NCBI GenBank assembly: GCA_021808665.1
Contig: JAKBBA010000041.1
Coordinates: 1 to 30,449, forward strand
Source of the DNA: Actinomycetes bacterium
Lineage (GTDB): Bacteria > Actinomycetota > Acidimicrobiia > Acidimicrobiales > Palsa-688
DNA length: 30,449 nucleotides
Direction of reading: 5' to 3'
Part shown: piece by piece, positions 23,910 to 30,449 of the stretch
How the letters are laid out: every line of letters begins with the position of its first letter
Position numbering within the stretch: position 1 is the first letter of the stretch
Made by a program: the position numbers and the translations under genes
The notes under the pieces: generated by a model
Seen by the model: the letters and a program-made list of their open reading frames with translations, nothing else
Databases searched by the model: none
Told to the model about the DNA's origin: nothing

Positions 23910-24662
23910 ATGGACCAGGTGCGCAGCGCTCCACAGCCCTCACCTCAGACAGCCGCCCGGGATAGCCTAAATCCGCGCGTGCTCGTCGTCGACGACGAGG
24001 ACCATATCACCGAGCTCGTCGCGATGGCGCTCGGCTACAGCGGGTTCGCGGTTGACCGGGCGTCCTCAGGGCGTGAGGCAATCGACGCGATCGGCGACGT
24101 CGTCCCGGATCTTGTGGTCCTCGACGTGATGTTGCCCGATCTCGACGGGTTCGAGGTAGCCAGACGCCTTCGCAGCAGCCAAGGGGCCGCGCGGGCCGTC
24201 CCGATCATATTCCTCACCGCTCGCGACACGACGGCCGACAAAGTGGAGGGGCTGCGCCTCGGTAGCGACGACTACGTCACGAAGCCCTTCAGCGTGGAGG
24301 AGCTCGTCGAACGGGTGCGTGCCGTCCTGCGCCGGTCCGGGGCGACGACGCCGACACCTCGACGCCTCGTCTTCGATGACCTGGAGCTCGACGAGGACTC
24401 TCGGGACGTTTGGAGGCAGGGCCGGTTGATCGAGCTCACCCCGACCGAGTACAAGTTGCTCCACCTGCTGATGCGAAATGCCAGACGAGTCCTCACCCGT
24501 GAGCAGATCCTTGAGGAGGTCTGGCAGTACACGTTCAGTTCCAGCACGAGTGTCCTCGACACATACATCAGTTACCTGAGAGCGAAAGTCGACGGTGACG
24601 GCCCACCGCTCATTCACACCGTCAGAGGGGTCGGCTACAGCTTGAGGTTGCCTCGAAGTTGA
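23910..24662 (+). CDS. OmpR/PhoB-family response regulator
   Basis: 250 residues. The receiver domain (about 22-140) starts RVLVVDDEDHITELV with acidic Asp28 and Asp29, and the phosphoacceptor is Asp72 in LVVLDVMLPDLDG. Thr103 (FLTARD) and Lys125 (YVTKPFS) complete the switch. The winged-helix DNA-binding domain (about 152-248) includes ELTPTEYKLLHLLMRNARRVLTREQILEEVW in outline and ends VRGVGYSLRL. There is an extra, disordered N-terminal stretch of about 20 residues. The stop overlaps the sensor kinase start (TTGA), so the two are co-translated. The promoter carries a tandem repeat likely bound by this protein. Confidence 0.95.
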   Translation: MDQVRSAPQPSPQTAARDSLNPRVLVVDDEDHITELVAMALGYSGFAVDRASSGREAIDAIGDVVPDLVVLDVMLPDLDGFEVARRLRSSQGAARAVPIIFLTARDTTADKVEGLRLGSDDYVTKPFSVEELVERVRAVLRRSGATTPTPRRLVFDDLELDEDSRDVWRQGRLIELTPTEYKLLHLLMRNARRVLTREQILEEVWQYTFSSSTSVLDTYISYLRAKVDGDGPPLIHTVRGVGYSLRLPRS

Positions 24663-26323
24663 CTCTTCGTGCCCGGCTCGTGGCTGCCCTCGTCACCTTG
24701 GTCGTCCTGGCCCAGGGTGCATTTGTCGTAGCCACGTACTTCGCCTATCGCAGCTCGCAGTATCACTTGCTGGACAATGAAATGCGTAGTTCTGTGCCAC
24801 TTGTCGATGCTTATCTCGACACTGCTGCCGGGGTGGCGAACCCGAACGGCATCCCGTCCGGCCCGCATTTCGGACCGACGATGCCAGGCACTTCGGACGG
24901 CGCTCAAGGCGGGGCCGGCACGACGGGGAATACTGATTTGGGGGGCTCCATCCCCCTGCCATTTGGTGGTTTCGCCTCCCAGGGCGGCCCCGGCGGCGGG
25001 TACACCGGCGCTGGCGCCCGGATCGGCGGCCTCGCCGGGGCGTCAGCCGCGTTCACGCCGGGCTCGTACGCTGAGCTGGTCGGACCCGGCGGAAACGTGA
25101 TAGCCCACGGATCCTACGAGACTGGAGCGGCCGGCCCATCGCTTCCGTTGAATCTGCAGTCCATCGCGTCCGGGTCCAAGATCCTGACGGTCGGCTCGAC
25201 AAGCGGCTCCACCAGTTTCCGCGTTCTTGTTTCTCCGGCGGGAAACGGCGACACGAGCGTCCTCGCGACCCCGACGACTCAGGTGACCGACGCGCTCGAC
25301 CGTCTGCTCGCAATCGAAGGAACAGCTATAGCTGCCCTCGTAGCTGTCATCTCGGCGGGTGCGTGGCTGCTCTTGCGGCGAGGTCTGAGACCGCTAGAGA
25401 AGATGGCTGCGACAGCCGGTCAGATCTCCGCGGGTGACTTACGCCAGCGCGTGGATCCGGGCGACCCGGGGAGCGAGGTCGGTGAGCTTGGGACGGCGAT
25501 CAACACGATGCTCGAGGGTCTCGAGATCGCCTTCGCCGAGCGGGAAGCGACCGAACTTCGCCTTCGTCAGTTCCTCGCGGACGCTTCACACGAGCTTCGC
25601 ACACCGCTCACGTCGATCCAGGGGTTCGCCGAACTTTTCAGGCTGCACGGCGAGCAGGCCCGAGTGGACCTGCCGACGATCCTGCGCAGGATCGAGCAGG
25701 AATCGGCCAGGATGAAGGTTCTCGTCGAGGATCTGCTTCTCCTCGCCCGCATAGATCAGCAGCCCACGCTCGAAGCTCGCCCGACAGATCTTGTGGTGAT
25801 AGCTGCGGACGCGTGCACCGACGCAGTAGCGGGAGACCCCTCGCGCCCGATCGCGCTCGACGCGCCCGGCGGCCTCGAAGTGATGGGCGACGCCGCCCAT
25901 CTGCGGCAAGCAGTTTCGAACCTGCTCACCAACGCTCTTCGCCATACGCCCGGCGGGACTCCGATCGAGGTTGCGTGTTTTCGGCGGGGTACGACGGCCA
26001 TCCTTTCGGTGCGTGATCATGGGCCAGGGTTGAGCGTCGACGCGCTTTCCCACGTCTTCGATCGCTTCTGGCAAGGCGACAAGGCACGTGTCGGAAGCGG
26101 GTCCGGACTCGGCCTGTCCATCGTCGCAGCTATCGCCGCTGAACACGGCGGCGGTGCACACGCTGCGAACGCTCCCGGGGGAGGCGCCGTGTTCTCCATC
26201 ATCCTTCCCGCAATCGGGCCGCCACCGTCATCAACACTCGGCTTTGCGTCGCCGGCAGCGGTTTCGCCGGGGCAACATCCGTCGCTCAGCTCTCCAGCGG
26301 GTGCTCCAGGCGGTCCACGCTGA
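24659..26323 (+). CDS. Sensor histidine kinase with Gly-rich extracytoplasmic domain
   Basis: 554 residues, starting at TTG inside the regulator stop. Membrane segments lie at about 7-30 and 217-240, enclosing an outer domain of about 185 residues that includes a Gly/Pro/Thr-rich stretch (60-130). HAMP follows (about 241-292), then the H-box FLADASHELRTPLTS with His311. The ATPase domain has the N-box NLLTNALRHTPGG (Asn421, Asn425), the G1 box DHGPG (453-457) and the G2 box GSGLGLS (481-487). A Pro/Ser-rich tail covers residues 521-554. Signal unknown; the glycine-rich loop is unusual for a sensing domain. The last 38 bases overlap the 3' end of the NIL-domain gene on the other strand. Confidence 0.94.
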   Translation: MTLRARLVAALVTLVVLAQGAFVVATYFAYRSSQYHLLDNEMRSSVPLVDAYLDTAAGVANPNGIPSGPHFGPTMPGTSDGAQGGAGTTGNTDLGGSIPLPFGGFASQGGPGGGYTGAGARIGGLAGASAAFTPGSYAELVGPGGNVIAHGSYETGAAGPSLPLNLQSIASGSKILTVGSTSGSTSFRVLVSPAGNGDTSVLATPTTQVTDALDRLLAIEGTAIAALVAVISAGAWLLLRRGLRPLEKMAATAGQISAGDLRQRVDPGDPGSEVGELGTAINTMLEGLEIAFAEREATELRLRQFLADASHELRTPLTSIQGFAELFRLHGEQARVDLPTILRRIEQESARMKVLVEDLLLLARIDQQPTLEARPTDLVVIAADACTDAVAGDPSRPIALDAPGGLEVMGDAAHLRQAVSNLLTNALRHTPGGTPIEVACFRRGTTAILSVRDHGPGLSVDALSHVFDRFWQGDKARVGSGSGLGLSIVAAIAAEHGGGAHAANAPGGGAVFSIILPAIGPPPSSTLGFASPAAVSPGQHPSLSSPAGAPGGPR

Positions 26324-26531
26324 CCCCTATGTCCTCCATCCACGTGATCGCCTCAGCCACGCGGTCAGGCTCCCCGGCGAGCTCGCAGACAATCCAGCCT
26401 ACGTCCTCGCTCACATCAGCTCGTCGGATGTTGGCGAGTACCCCGAAGTCACGGGCTAGCTCACCTATCACCGGCCTCGGGACTAGCTCGGTCGGGAACG
26501 TCAGTCGAACTCGGGGCGACATTTGATTCAT
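26286..26531 (-). CDS. NIL-domain protein
   Basis: 81 residues, one complete ferredoxin-like NIL domain: RVRLTFPTELVPRPVIGELARDFGV in outline, then the signature NIRRADVSEDVGWIVCELAG and the C-terminal AITWMEDIGVSV. The domain is otherwise known at the end of MetN methionine-transport ATPases and fused to small ferredoxins involved in homocysteine/sulfur metabolism, where it binds a small ligand. Here it stands alone. Its ATG at 26531 overlaps the larE stop (ATGA), so it should be translated with LarE, suggesting a sulfur-related role. The 3' end overlaps the sensor kinase gene by 38 bases. Confidence 0.88.
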   Translation of the reverse strand: MNQMSPRVRLTFPTELVPRPVIGELARDFGVLANIRRADVSEDVGWIVCELAGEPDRVAEAITWMEDIGVSVDRLEHPLES

Positions 26532-27376
26532 TTCGCTACCATCCCTCCGTTGAGCAGGCCTTCGTTGAGGTTTCCTGAGCGCAGGCCCTCCAAGTCGAGG
26601 GTCACATAGCGGTAGCCGACCTGCTTCAAGGCGTCCACCACATCCATGCGGAGCTTCACGACACGCTCGAGCGCATCCACCGGAACCTCGATCCTGGCCG
26701 CGTCGCCGTAGTGGCGGACCCGGAGCTCTCTGAAGCCGAGCGCTGCGAGTGCCGCCTCTGCTTGTGCCACCCGTCCGAGGACGCCCAGCGTGACAGGGGT
26801 TCCGTAGGGGACGCGTGACGCCAGGCATGCGGCGGCAGGCTTGTCCCAAACGTCGAGGCCGAGCTCACGTGCGGCCGCACGAACCGCCTGTTTGGTCATG
26901 CCGGCTGTGACCATAGGAAAGACCGCTCCGCGTTCTCGGGCTGCCACCTGGCCGGGACGGTGTTCCGACAGGTCATCGACGTTGACTCCGAGCACTACGA
27001 CCGCGCCGTTACTCTTCGCCAACGGCTCAAGCCTGTCCATCAGAGCACTTTTACAGTGGTAACAGCGGTCCGACCCGTTCGCGACGTACTCCGGGCGGGA
27101 CGTTTCGTCGGTTCCGACCTGGAGCCAGTTGAAACCCCATTTTCCTGCGAACACCCTGCACGATTCGAGTTCCGCCGGGGCAAGCGACGCCGACACCGCA
27201 GTCGCCAGGACGACGTTGTCCGCGCCTAGCGTGTCGTTGGCTACCCAAGCAAGCAGGGCCGAGTCGACGCCGCCGCTGAAGGCTACAACCACGTTCTCCA
27301 GGCGAGAGAGCTCCGTCCTCAACCGGTCAATGGACCCGAGGTCGAGGTGATCCGAGTCGCGCAGATCCGTCGTCAC
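26528..27376 (-). CDS. larE: LarE-type sulfur transferase, three-cysteine form
   Basis: 282 residues from the GTG at 27376. PP-loop ATPase motif VVVAFSGGVDSALLA lies near the N-terminus, and the LarE signature PAAACLASRVPYG near residue 184. LarE makes thiocarboxylates on the pyridinium precursor of the nickel-pincer cofactor. This copy has Cys in both DRCYHC (Cys105, Cys108 in this numbering) and ACLASR (Cys184). That three-cysteine set marks LarE proteins reported to hold a [4Fe-4S] cluster and supply sulfur without sacrificing a protein Cys. A TAAACT hexamer 6 bases upstream decides the GTG start over a TTG at 27382. No larB, larC or larA is seen in the window. Coupled to the NIL gene. Confidence 0.9.
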   Translation of the reverse strand: MTTDLRDSDHLDLGSIDRLRTELSRLENVVVAFSGGVDSALLAWVANDTLGADNVVLATAVSASLAPAELESCRVFAGKWGFNWLQVGTDETSRPEYVANGSDRCYHCKSALMDRLEPLAKSNGAVVVLGVNVDDLSEHRPGQVAARERGAVFPMVTAGMTKQAVRAAARELGLDVWDKPAAACLASRVPYGTPVTLGVLGRVAQAEAALAALGFRELRVRHYGDAARIEVPVDALERVVKLRMDVVDALKQVGYRYVTLDLEGLRSGNLNEGLLNGGMVAK

Positions 27377-27382
27377 CGGCAA

Positions 27383-27388
27383 AGTTTA
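27383..27388 (-). promoter_or_regulatory. Predicted -10 element of larE (TAAACT)
   Basis: Reading leftwards, TAAACT ends 6 bases before the larE GTG and overlaps an alternative TTG start, which it argues against. TTGACG lies 13 bases further upstream, too close for a normal -35. Confidence 0.5.
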
Positions 27389-27452
27389 TCCGCCCAGAGC
27401 GCGTCAACCCAGCGCCGGAGCTCCGGGCGGCGATCGACGCTGTTGCGCTCTG

Positions 27453-27638
27453 TCAGCGGTGATCGATACAGAGACCGACCAGGGGGTCGCCTTGTAAATC
27501 GCGAGGCTCGATCGCCACGCCGCAGGCTTCGCAGCGCCCGTAGGTGCCGGCATCCAAGCGGTGGAGAGCGGCCTCTACCCCGTCAAGGTCGCGCGTCACG
27601 TCGTCAAGTAGGTCGGACTCGTCTTGGACATTCGCCAT
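27453..27638 (-). CDS. Minimal TraR/DksA-like zinc-finger protein
   Basis: 61 residues. A short helix (DLDGVEAALHRLDAGTYGRC) leads into the C-terminal zinc finger CEACGVAIEPRDLQGDPLVG and LCIDHR. The usual four-Cys finger (CxxC-CxxC) here reads Cys36, Cys39, Cys57 and His60. The long coiled-coil of DksA that enters the RNA polymerase secondary channel is missing, so this is the TraR-length type or a related short actinobacterial family. A TATCCT hexamer is 9 bases upstream of the ATG. It lies between ugpQ and larE on the same strand. Confidence 0.85.
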   Translation of the reverse strand: MANVQDESDLLDDVTRDLDGVEAALHRLDAGTYGRCEACGVAIEPRDLQGDPLVGLCIDHR

Positions 27639-27647
27639 GATTCATCG

Positions 27648-27653
27648 AGGATA
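27648..27653 (-). promoter_or_regulatory. Predicted -10 element of the TraR-like gene (TATCCT)
   Basis: Reading leftwards, TATCCT ends 9 bases before the ATG at 27638, in the 31-base gap after ugpQ. It suggests expression separate from the ugp operon. Confidence 0.45.
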
Positions 27654-27669
27654 GAAGACCGAAGGCTGA

Positions 27670-28392
27670 TCAGGCACAGGCCTGGGACACGGCGAGGGGC
27701 CTGTCGGTTATCAGTACCTCCGCCCCCAGCTGGGCCAGGCGGGCAGCGACCGATGTGTCGTTGACAGTCCACCCCACCACCGCCAGCCCCGCTTCGTGTA
27801 CTGCGCCGACGGACTTTTCGTCGAGCGAGCCGACCCAAGCGTGGATCGCCCAGTATCCGGCGCCGGCCAGACGGCGAAGACCTTCCCTGTCGGGGACGTA
27901 CTCGCAAAGGTGACCGACTTTGAGGAACGGCGCCGCCGCCAGCACAGCGTCGGTGGCGTGCCTCGAGAATGACGACACCACGACCGGGTCCGCCGCACCC
28001 TTGGACAGAAGTTTCACTGCGAGCTCGGAACCGGTGGCTCGGGCCAACTCGCGACTCGCGCCCGGAGCCATCTTCAACTCGACGTTGACCCGACAGCTGC
28101 CGGCAGCGGAGAGGACCTCGGCGAGGGTCGGAAGGTTCGGAACCTCGATTCGCCGCAGGCGGTCCACCAGCCCTCCCGTGACTTGGCGGTCGTGTACCAC
28201 TACGAACTCGCCGTCAGCGGTAAGCCACGTGTCGGTCTCGACACCTTCGATCGCCAGCGATCGAGCGAGTCGGAAGGCGCCTATCGAGTTCTCCGCGGGC
28301 GGCTGCCCACTTGCGGCGTTCACGTCTGGCGGGCATCGGGGATCGTCGATGTCGACTTTTCCTCTGTGAGACCAGACCAGGCAGCTCGACAT
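27670..28392 (-). CDS. ugpQ: Glycerophosphodiester phosphodiesterase, UgpQ-like
   Basis: 240 residues, close to the length of E. coli UgpQ. It hydrolyses glycerophosphodiesters to glycerol-3-phosphate and an alcohol. Catalytic features: SHRG (His9, Arg10), AENSIGAF (Glu34, Asn35), GVETDTWLTADGEFVVVHD with Glu52, Asp54 and His67, then VNVELK and, near the end, GWTVNDTSVAARLAQLGAEVLITDRP in outline. I chose the ATG at 28392, two bases after the ugpE stop, because the longer frame lacks family match and runs back into the permease gene. No signal peptide, so a cytosolic enzyme acting on imported diesters. Last gene of the ugpB-A-E-Q unit. Confidence 0.92.
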   Translation of the reverse strand: MSSCLVWSHRGKVDIDDPRCPPDVNAASGQPPAENSIGAFRLARSLAIEGVETDTWLTADGEFVVVHDRQVTGGLVDRLRRIEVPNLPTLAEVLSAAGSCRVNVELKMAPGASRELARATGSELAVKLLSKGAADPVVVSSFSRHATDAVLAAAPFLKVGHLCEYVPDREGLRRLAGAGYWAIHAWVGSLDEKSVGAVHEAGLAVVGWTVNDTSVAARLAQLGAEVLITDRPLAVSQACA

Positions 28393-28394
28393 GT

Positions 28395-29333
28395 TCAGTT
28401 GATCCCCGACATCAGGCCGCGCACGAACCACCTTTGCATGACCACGACGACTAGCACAGGAGGGATAAGCGCCACAAGCGCCAAGACCATTACAAGGTCC
28501 CATTGCGGCACAGCGAAGCTTTGAGCTGCGCCGATGAGACCCTTCACTCCCATTACGACTGTCGCTCTTTTCAGGCTCGAAGCGACGAGCAACGGCCAAA
28601 GGTACTGGTTCCAGCCGTAGATGAACTCGAGCACTGCCAGAGCAGCGAGCGTGGGGCGGGCGAGGGGAAGCACAACGGAAACGAGGAAACGAATCGGCCC
28701 GACACCATCGAGGCGTGCTGCATCGGCCAATTCCGAAGGAAAGGCCCTGAAATACTGGCGGAGCAGGAAGACCGCCGTAGCCGAGGCGACGAGGGGCAGT
28801 ATGAGACCCGCCTGCGTGTCGAGCAGGCCGAGGTTCGCCGTGACTGCATAGGTCGGGAAGAAGCGCACCTCGATCGGCATCATCAACGTGACGAAGATGA
28901 GGCCGAACATTAAAAGCCGTCCCGGAAAACGAAAGAATGACACGGCGTAAGCGGCCGGTATCGACAAAGCGAGCTTCAGCAGTGTCACTCCCAGCGCCAT
29001 TACCGCCGAATTCTCAAGCATCGAAGTGAGCTTCGGCGTGTCGGGTATCCCGCGGGTCAGCGTCGAGAAGTTCGAGCCCAGCTGCCCGGCGGGCAGGAGA
29101 GGAACCCCCCTGAGAAGGTCCGCTGCGGGATGGCTCGCCACGACGACGCAAAGGTAAATCGGCAAAGCGAACAGCGCCGCCAGCAGGATCAGTCCAAAGT
29201 GGCGTGCGACGCCTCCGCTACTGCGTTTACGGCTGCGAGTGTGGCTACGCTTGCGCCTTCGCGCCGTACTTAGGACAGCCCCGGAAGTCCGGGGATCCAG
29301 CAACATCTCCCAGCCGATGTCGGTCTCGATCAA
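28395..29333 (-). CDS. ugpE: ABC transporter permease, UgpE/MalG-like
   Basis: 312 residues with six membrane segments after a basic N-terminal extension of about 45 residues (RRRKRSHTRSRKRSS). The EAA loop that docks the ATPase reads ELADAARLDGVGPIRFLVSVVLPLARP in outline, with the conserved Gly at DGVG. This is the second permease of carbohydrate-uptake CUT1 transporters. The assignment to glycerol-3-phosphate rests on the ugpQ gene two bases downstream and on ugpB-like sequence upstream. The start ATG overlaps the ugpA stop (ATGA). Confidence 0.85.
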   Translation of the reverse strand: MIETDIGWEMLLDPRTSGAVLSTARRRKRSHTRSRKRSSGGVARHFGLILLAALFALPIYLCVVVASHPAADLLRGVPLLPAGQLGSNFSTLTRGIPDTPKLTSMLENSAVMALGVTLLKLALSIPAAYAVSFFRFPGRLLMFGLIFVTLMMPIEVRFFPTYAVTANLGLLDTQAGLILPLVASATAVFLLRQYFRAFPSELADAARLDGVGPIRFLVSVVLPLARPTLAALAVLEFIYGWNQYLWPLLVASSLKRATVVMGVKGLIGAAQSFAVPQWDLVMVLALVALIPPVLVVVVMQRWFVRGLMSGIN

Positions 29334-30241
29334 CTGTAGTGAACCCTTCGATTGATCACACGAAACTGCACCGCCAGCAAGATGCCGGCGATCACGAACA
29401 GAAGTACGGTCTCCGCTCCGGCGAGACCTACGTCGCCATTTTGGAATCCGTCCCGGTACAGCGCGTAGACGAGAGTGGTCGTCGAGCCGCCCGGGCCACC
29501 CTGACTGACAACGTCGATCACCGCGAAGCTCCCGAACAGCGCCGCCAGCACATCCATGACGACCACGAAGACCGTGGTCGGGCCGAGCAAGGGGAAGACG
29601 ATCCTCCAGAAGCGCCTCACGGCGCCAGCGCCGTCGACCGTCGCCGCCTCAACGACGTCGAGCGGGATGCCTTGAAGTCCTGCCGAGAAGAAGACGAAGT
29701 CGTATGCCGTCTGCTGCCAGATCGTCATAGCCGATATCAGAATGAACGCTTGTGTACCCGACAGCGCGAAGTTCCAGTTCACCCCAAGCGCCCCGAGCAG
29801 TCGGGCAGCCGGACCGATGCGAGGCTCGAACAGGAACAGCCAGATAGCTCCGGCGACTGCACCGGGGACCGCGTAGCTCCAGATGAACAGCGTCCGATAG
29901 ACGCTCTTGAATCTCCCCGTCTGCTCCACCTGGACGGCGATGAAGAGGCTCAAGGCCAACGAGACAACCGTCGTGACAATAGTGAATAGTGCCGTGACTT
30001 CCAAAGCCTGGAGGTATCCGCCTGACAGGGCCGCCCGGAAATTCGCGAGACCGGAGAAGCGGGAACCCAACCCGAACGCGTTGGACTCCCGCACCGACTC
30101 GACCACCGCCTGGCCGGACGGCCAGAGGAAGAACACGGCGACGACAGCGAGCTCTGGAAGCATAAAGGCGAAAGGAAGGACGCGGTGGGGGTAGACCGCG
30201 CCGGCTCCCCGTCGGCGGTCCTTGGCTGCGGTTCGCGCCAC
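29330..30241 (-). CDS. ugpA: ABC transporter permease, UgpA/MalF-like
   Basis: 303 residues, six predicted membrane segments. The EAA loop reads DVVEAATVDGAGAVRRFWRIVFPLL in outline, with EAAxxDGA intact. The periplasmic part between the first two segments (SVRESNAFGLGSRFSGLANFRAAL) is that of UgpA-type subunits. GTG start at 30241, only 3 bases after the stop of the binding-protein gene. Coupled to ugpE by ATGA. The substrate assignment comes from operon context. Confidence 0.86.
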   Translation of the reverse strand: MARTAAKDRRRGAGAVYPHRVLPFAFMLPELAVVAVFFLWPSGQAVVESVRESNAFGLGSRFSGLANFRAALSGGYLQALEVTALFTIVTTVVSLALSLFIAVQVEQTGRFKSVYRTLFIWSYAVPGAVAGAIWLFLFEPRIGPAARLLGALGVNWNFALSGTQAFILISAMTIWQQTAYDFVFFSAGLQGIPLDVVEAATVDGAGAVRRFWRIVFPLLGPTTVFVVVMDVLAALFGSFAVIDVVSQGGPGGSTTTLVYALYRDGFQNGDVGLAGAETVLLFVIAGILLAVQFRVINRRVHYS

Positions 30242-30244
30242 AGG

Positions 30245-30449
30245 CTACCCGCCGTACTGGGAGGCGAACTGAGCGAGGATGGCGTCACCTTTGCTCTGTG
30301 CAGTGGCGAGCGCCGCCGCCGCTGTCTGCTTGCCGGAGAGTATATCTGCTATCGCGGAGGCCTCGACTTGGCGGACCTCCGGAAGGTAGCCGAGGCGGAT
30401 GCCGCGAGTCGTGGGTGTCGGCGTCTTGTTGTCCAGTTCGCTGACAGCC
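30245..30449 (-). CDS. ugpB: UgpB-like extracellular solute-binding protein, C-terminal fragment
   Basis: The frame is open from the right window edge to a TAG at 30247-30245, giving the last 67 residues only; the start is outside. The tail reads TPTTRGIRLGYLPEVRQVEA, then IADILSGKQTAAAALATAQ and ends LAQFASQYGG. It matches the C-terminal pattern of UgpB-like binding proteins, where a segment of the type (P)xTxxRGLRLGNyxxIR precedes a helix with GKxTaxeAL. It would capture glycerol-3-phosphate or glycerophosphodiesters outside the membrane. Confidence 0.8.
   Translation of the reverse strand, partial: AVSELDNKTPTPTTRGIRLGYLPEVRQVEASAIADILSGKQTAAAALATAQSKGDAILAQFASQYGG

Noticed and set aside
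29204..29989. Charged, Asp/Glu/Arg-rich frame of 261 codons opposite ugpA
   Set aside because: Its composition is the reverse reading of membrane-segment codons; the permease motifs are on the minus strand.

Overview
This is a GC-rich bacterial chromosome segment with dense coding and short intergenic gaps. The gene content points to Actinomycetota: a HelD-type RNA polymerase ATPase, a PAC2 protein, the gene pair hemE-hemY, a short TraR/DksA-like zinc protein, a Ppm1-like GT2 beside lnt, and many start codons with a TAnnnT hexamer 6-9 bases upstream and no Shine-Dalgarno sequence. An acidimicrobial-type lineage is my best guess, from the general flavour of the proteins; it is not proven from this window.

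Layout. 1-3397 (+): the 3' part of a MobF (TrwC-type) relaxase whose helicase half looks dead, then a YbhN-like membrane protein and a lipoprotein. 3424-5027: a group 2-like sigma factor diverging from a MarR regulator, with a perfect 20-bp palindrome between them. 5007-10323: pyrE and helD on the minus strand, hemE and hemY on the plus strand. 10281-15048 (-): lnt, then a GT4 glycosyltransferase, a SAM methyltransferase and an alpha/alpha-toroid protein; the last three are joined by overlapping stop and start codons. 15131-17058: a GT2 polyprenol-phosphate mannosyltransferase-like gene, a second methyltransferase and a GtrA membrane protein. 17171-19820: tesB, gltA and a chorismate mutase. 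19875-20853: a DUF3800 gene followed by an unusually structured intergenic region. 20854-23844: GNAT, PAC2, an unknown protein, a NUDIX hydrolase and an 84-residue four-cysteine protein. 23910-26323 (+): a two-component system with a tandem 11-bp-period repeat in its promoter. 26286-30449 (-): ugpB (partial), ugpA, ugpE, ugpQ, the TraR-like gene, larE and a NIL-domain gene.

How the genes fit together. Housekeeping functions (heme and pyrimidine synthesis, TCA cycle entry, the first step to aromatic amino acids beyond chorismate, lipoprotein maturation) are mixed with envelope glycosylation genes (GT4, GT2, GtrA, YbhN). The ugp cluster would import glycerol-3-phosphate or its diesters and hydrolyse the diesters, but no ATPase gene is seen in it. 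The larE-NIL pair is a small sulfur-handling unit.

No rRNA, tRNA, CRISPR array or insertion sequence was seen. No stretch over 300 bases lacks a gene. The longest gaps are 20649-20853, which contains hairpins, and about 4360-4541, which contains the palindrome. Three convergent gene pairs overlap at their 3' ends.
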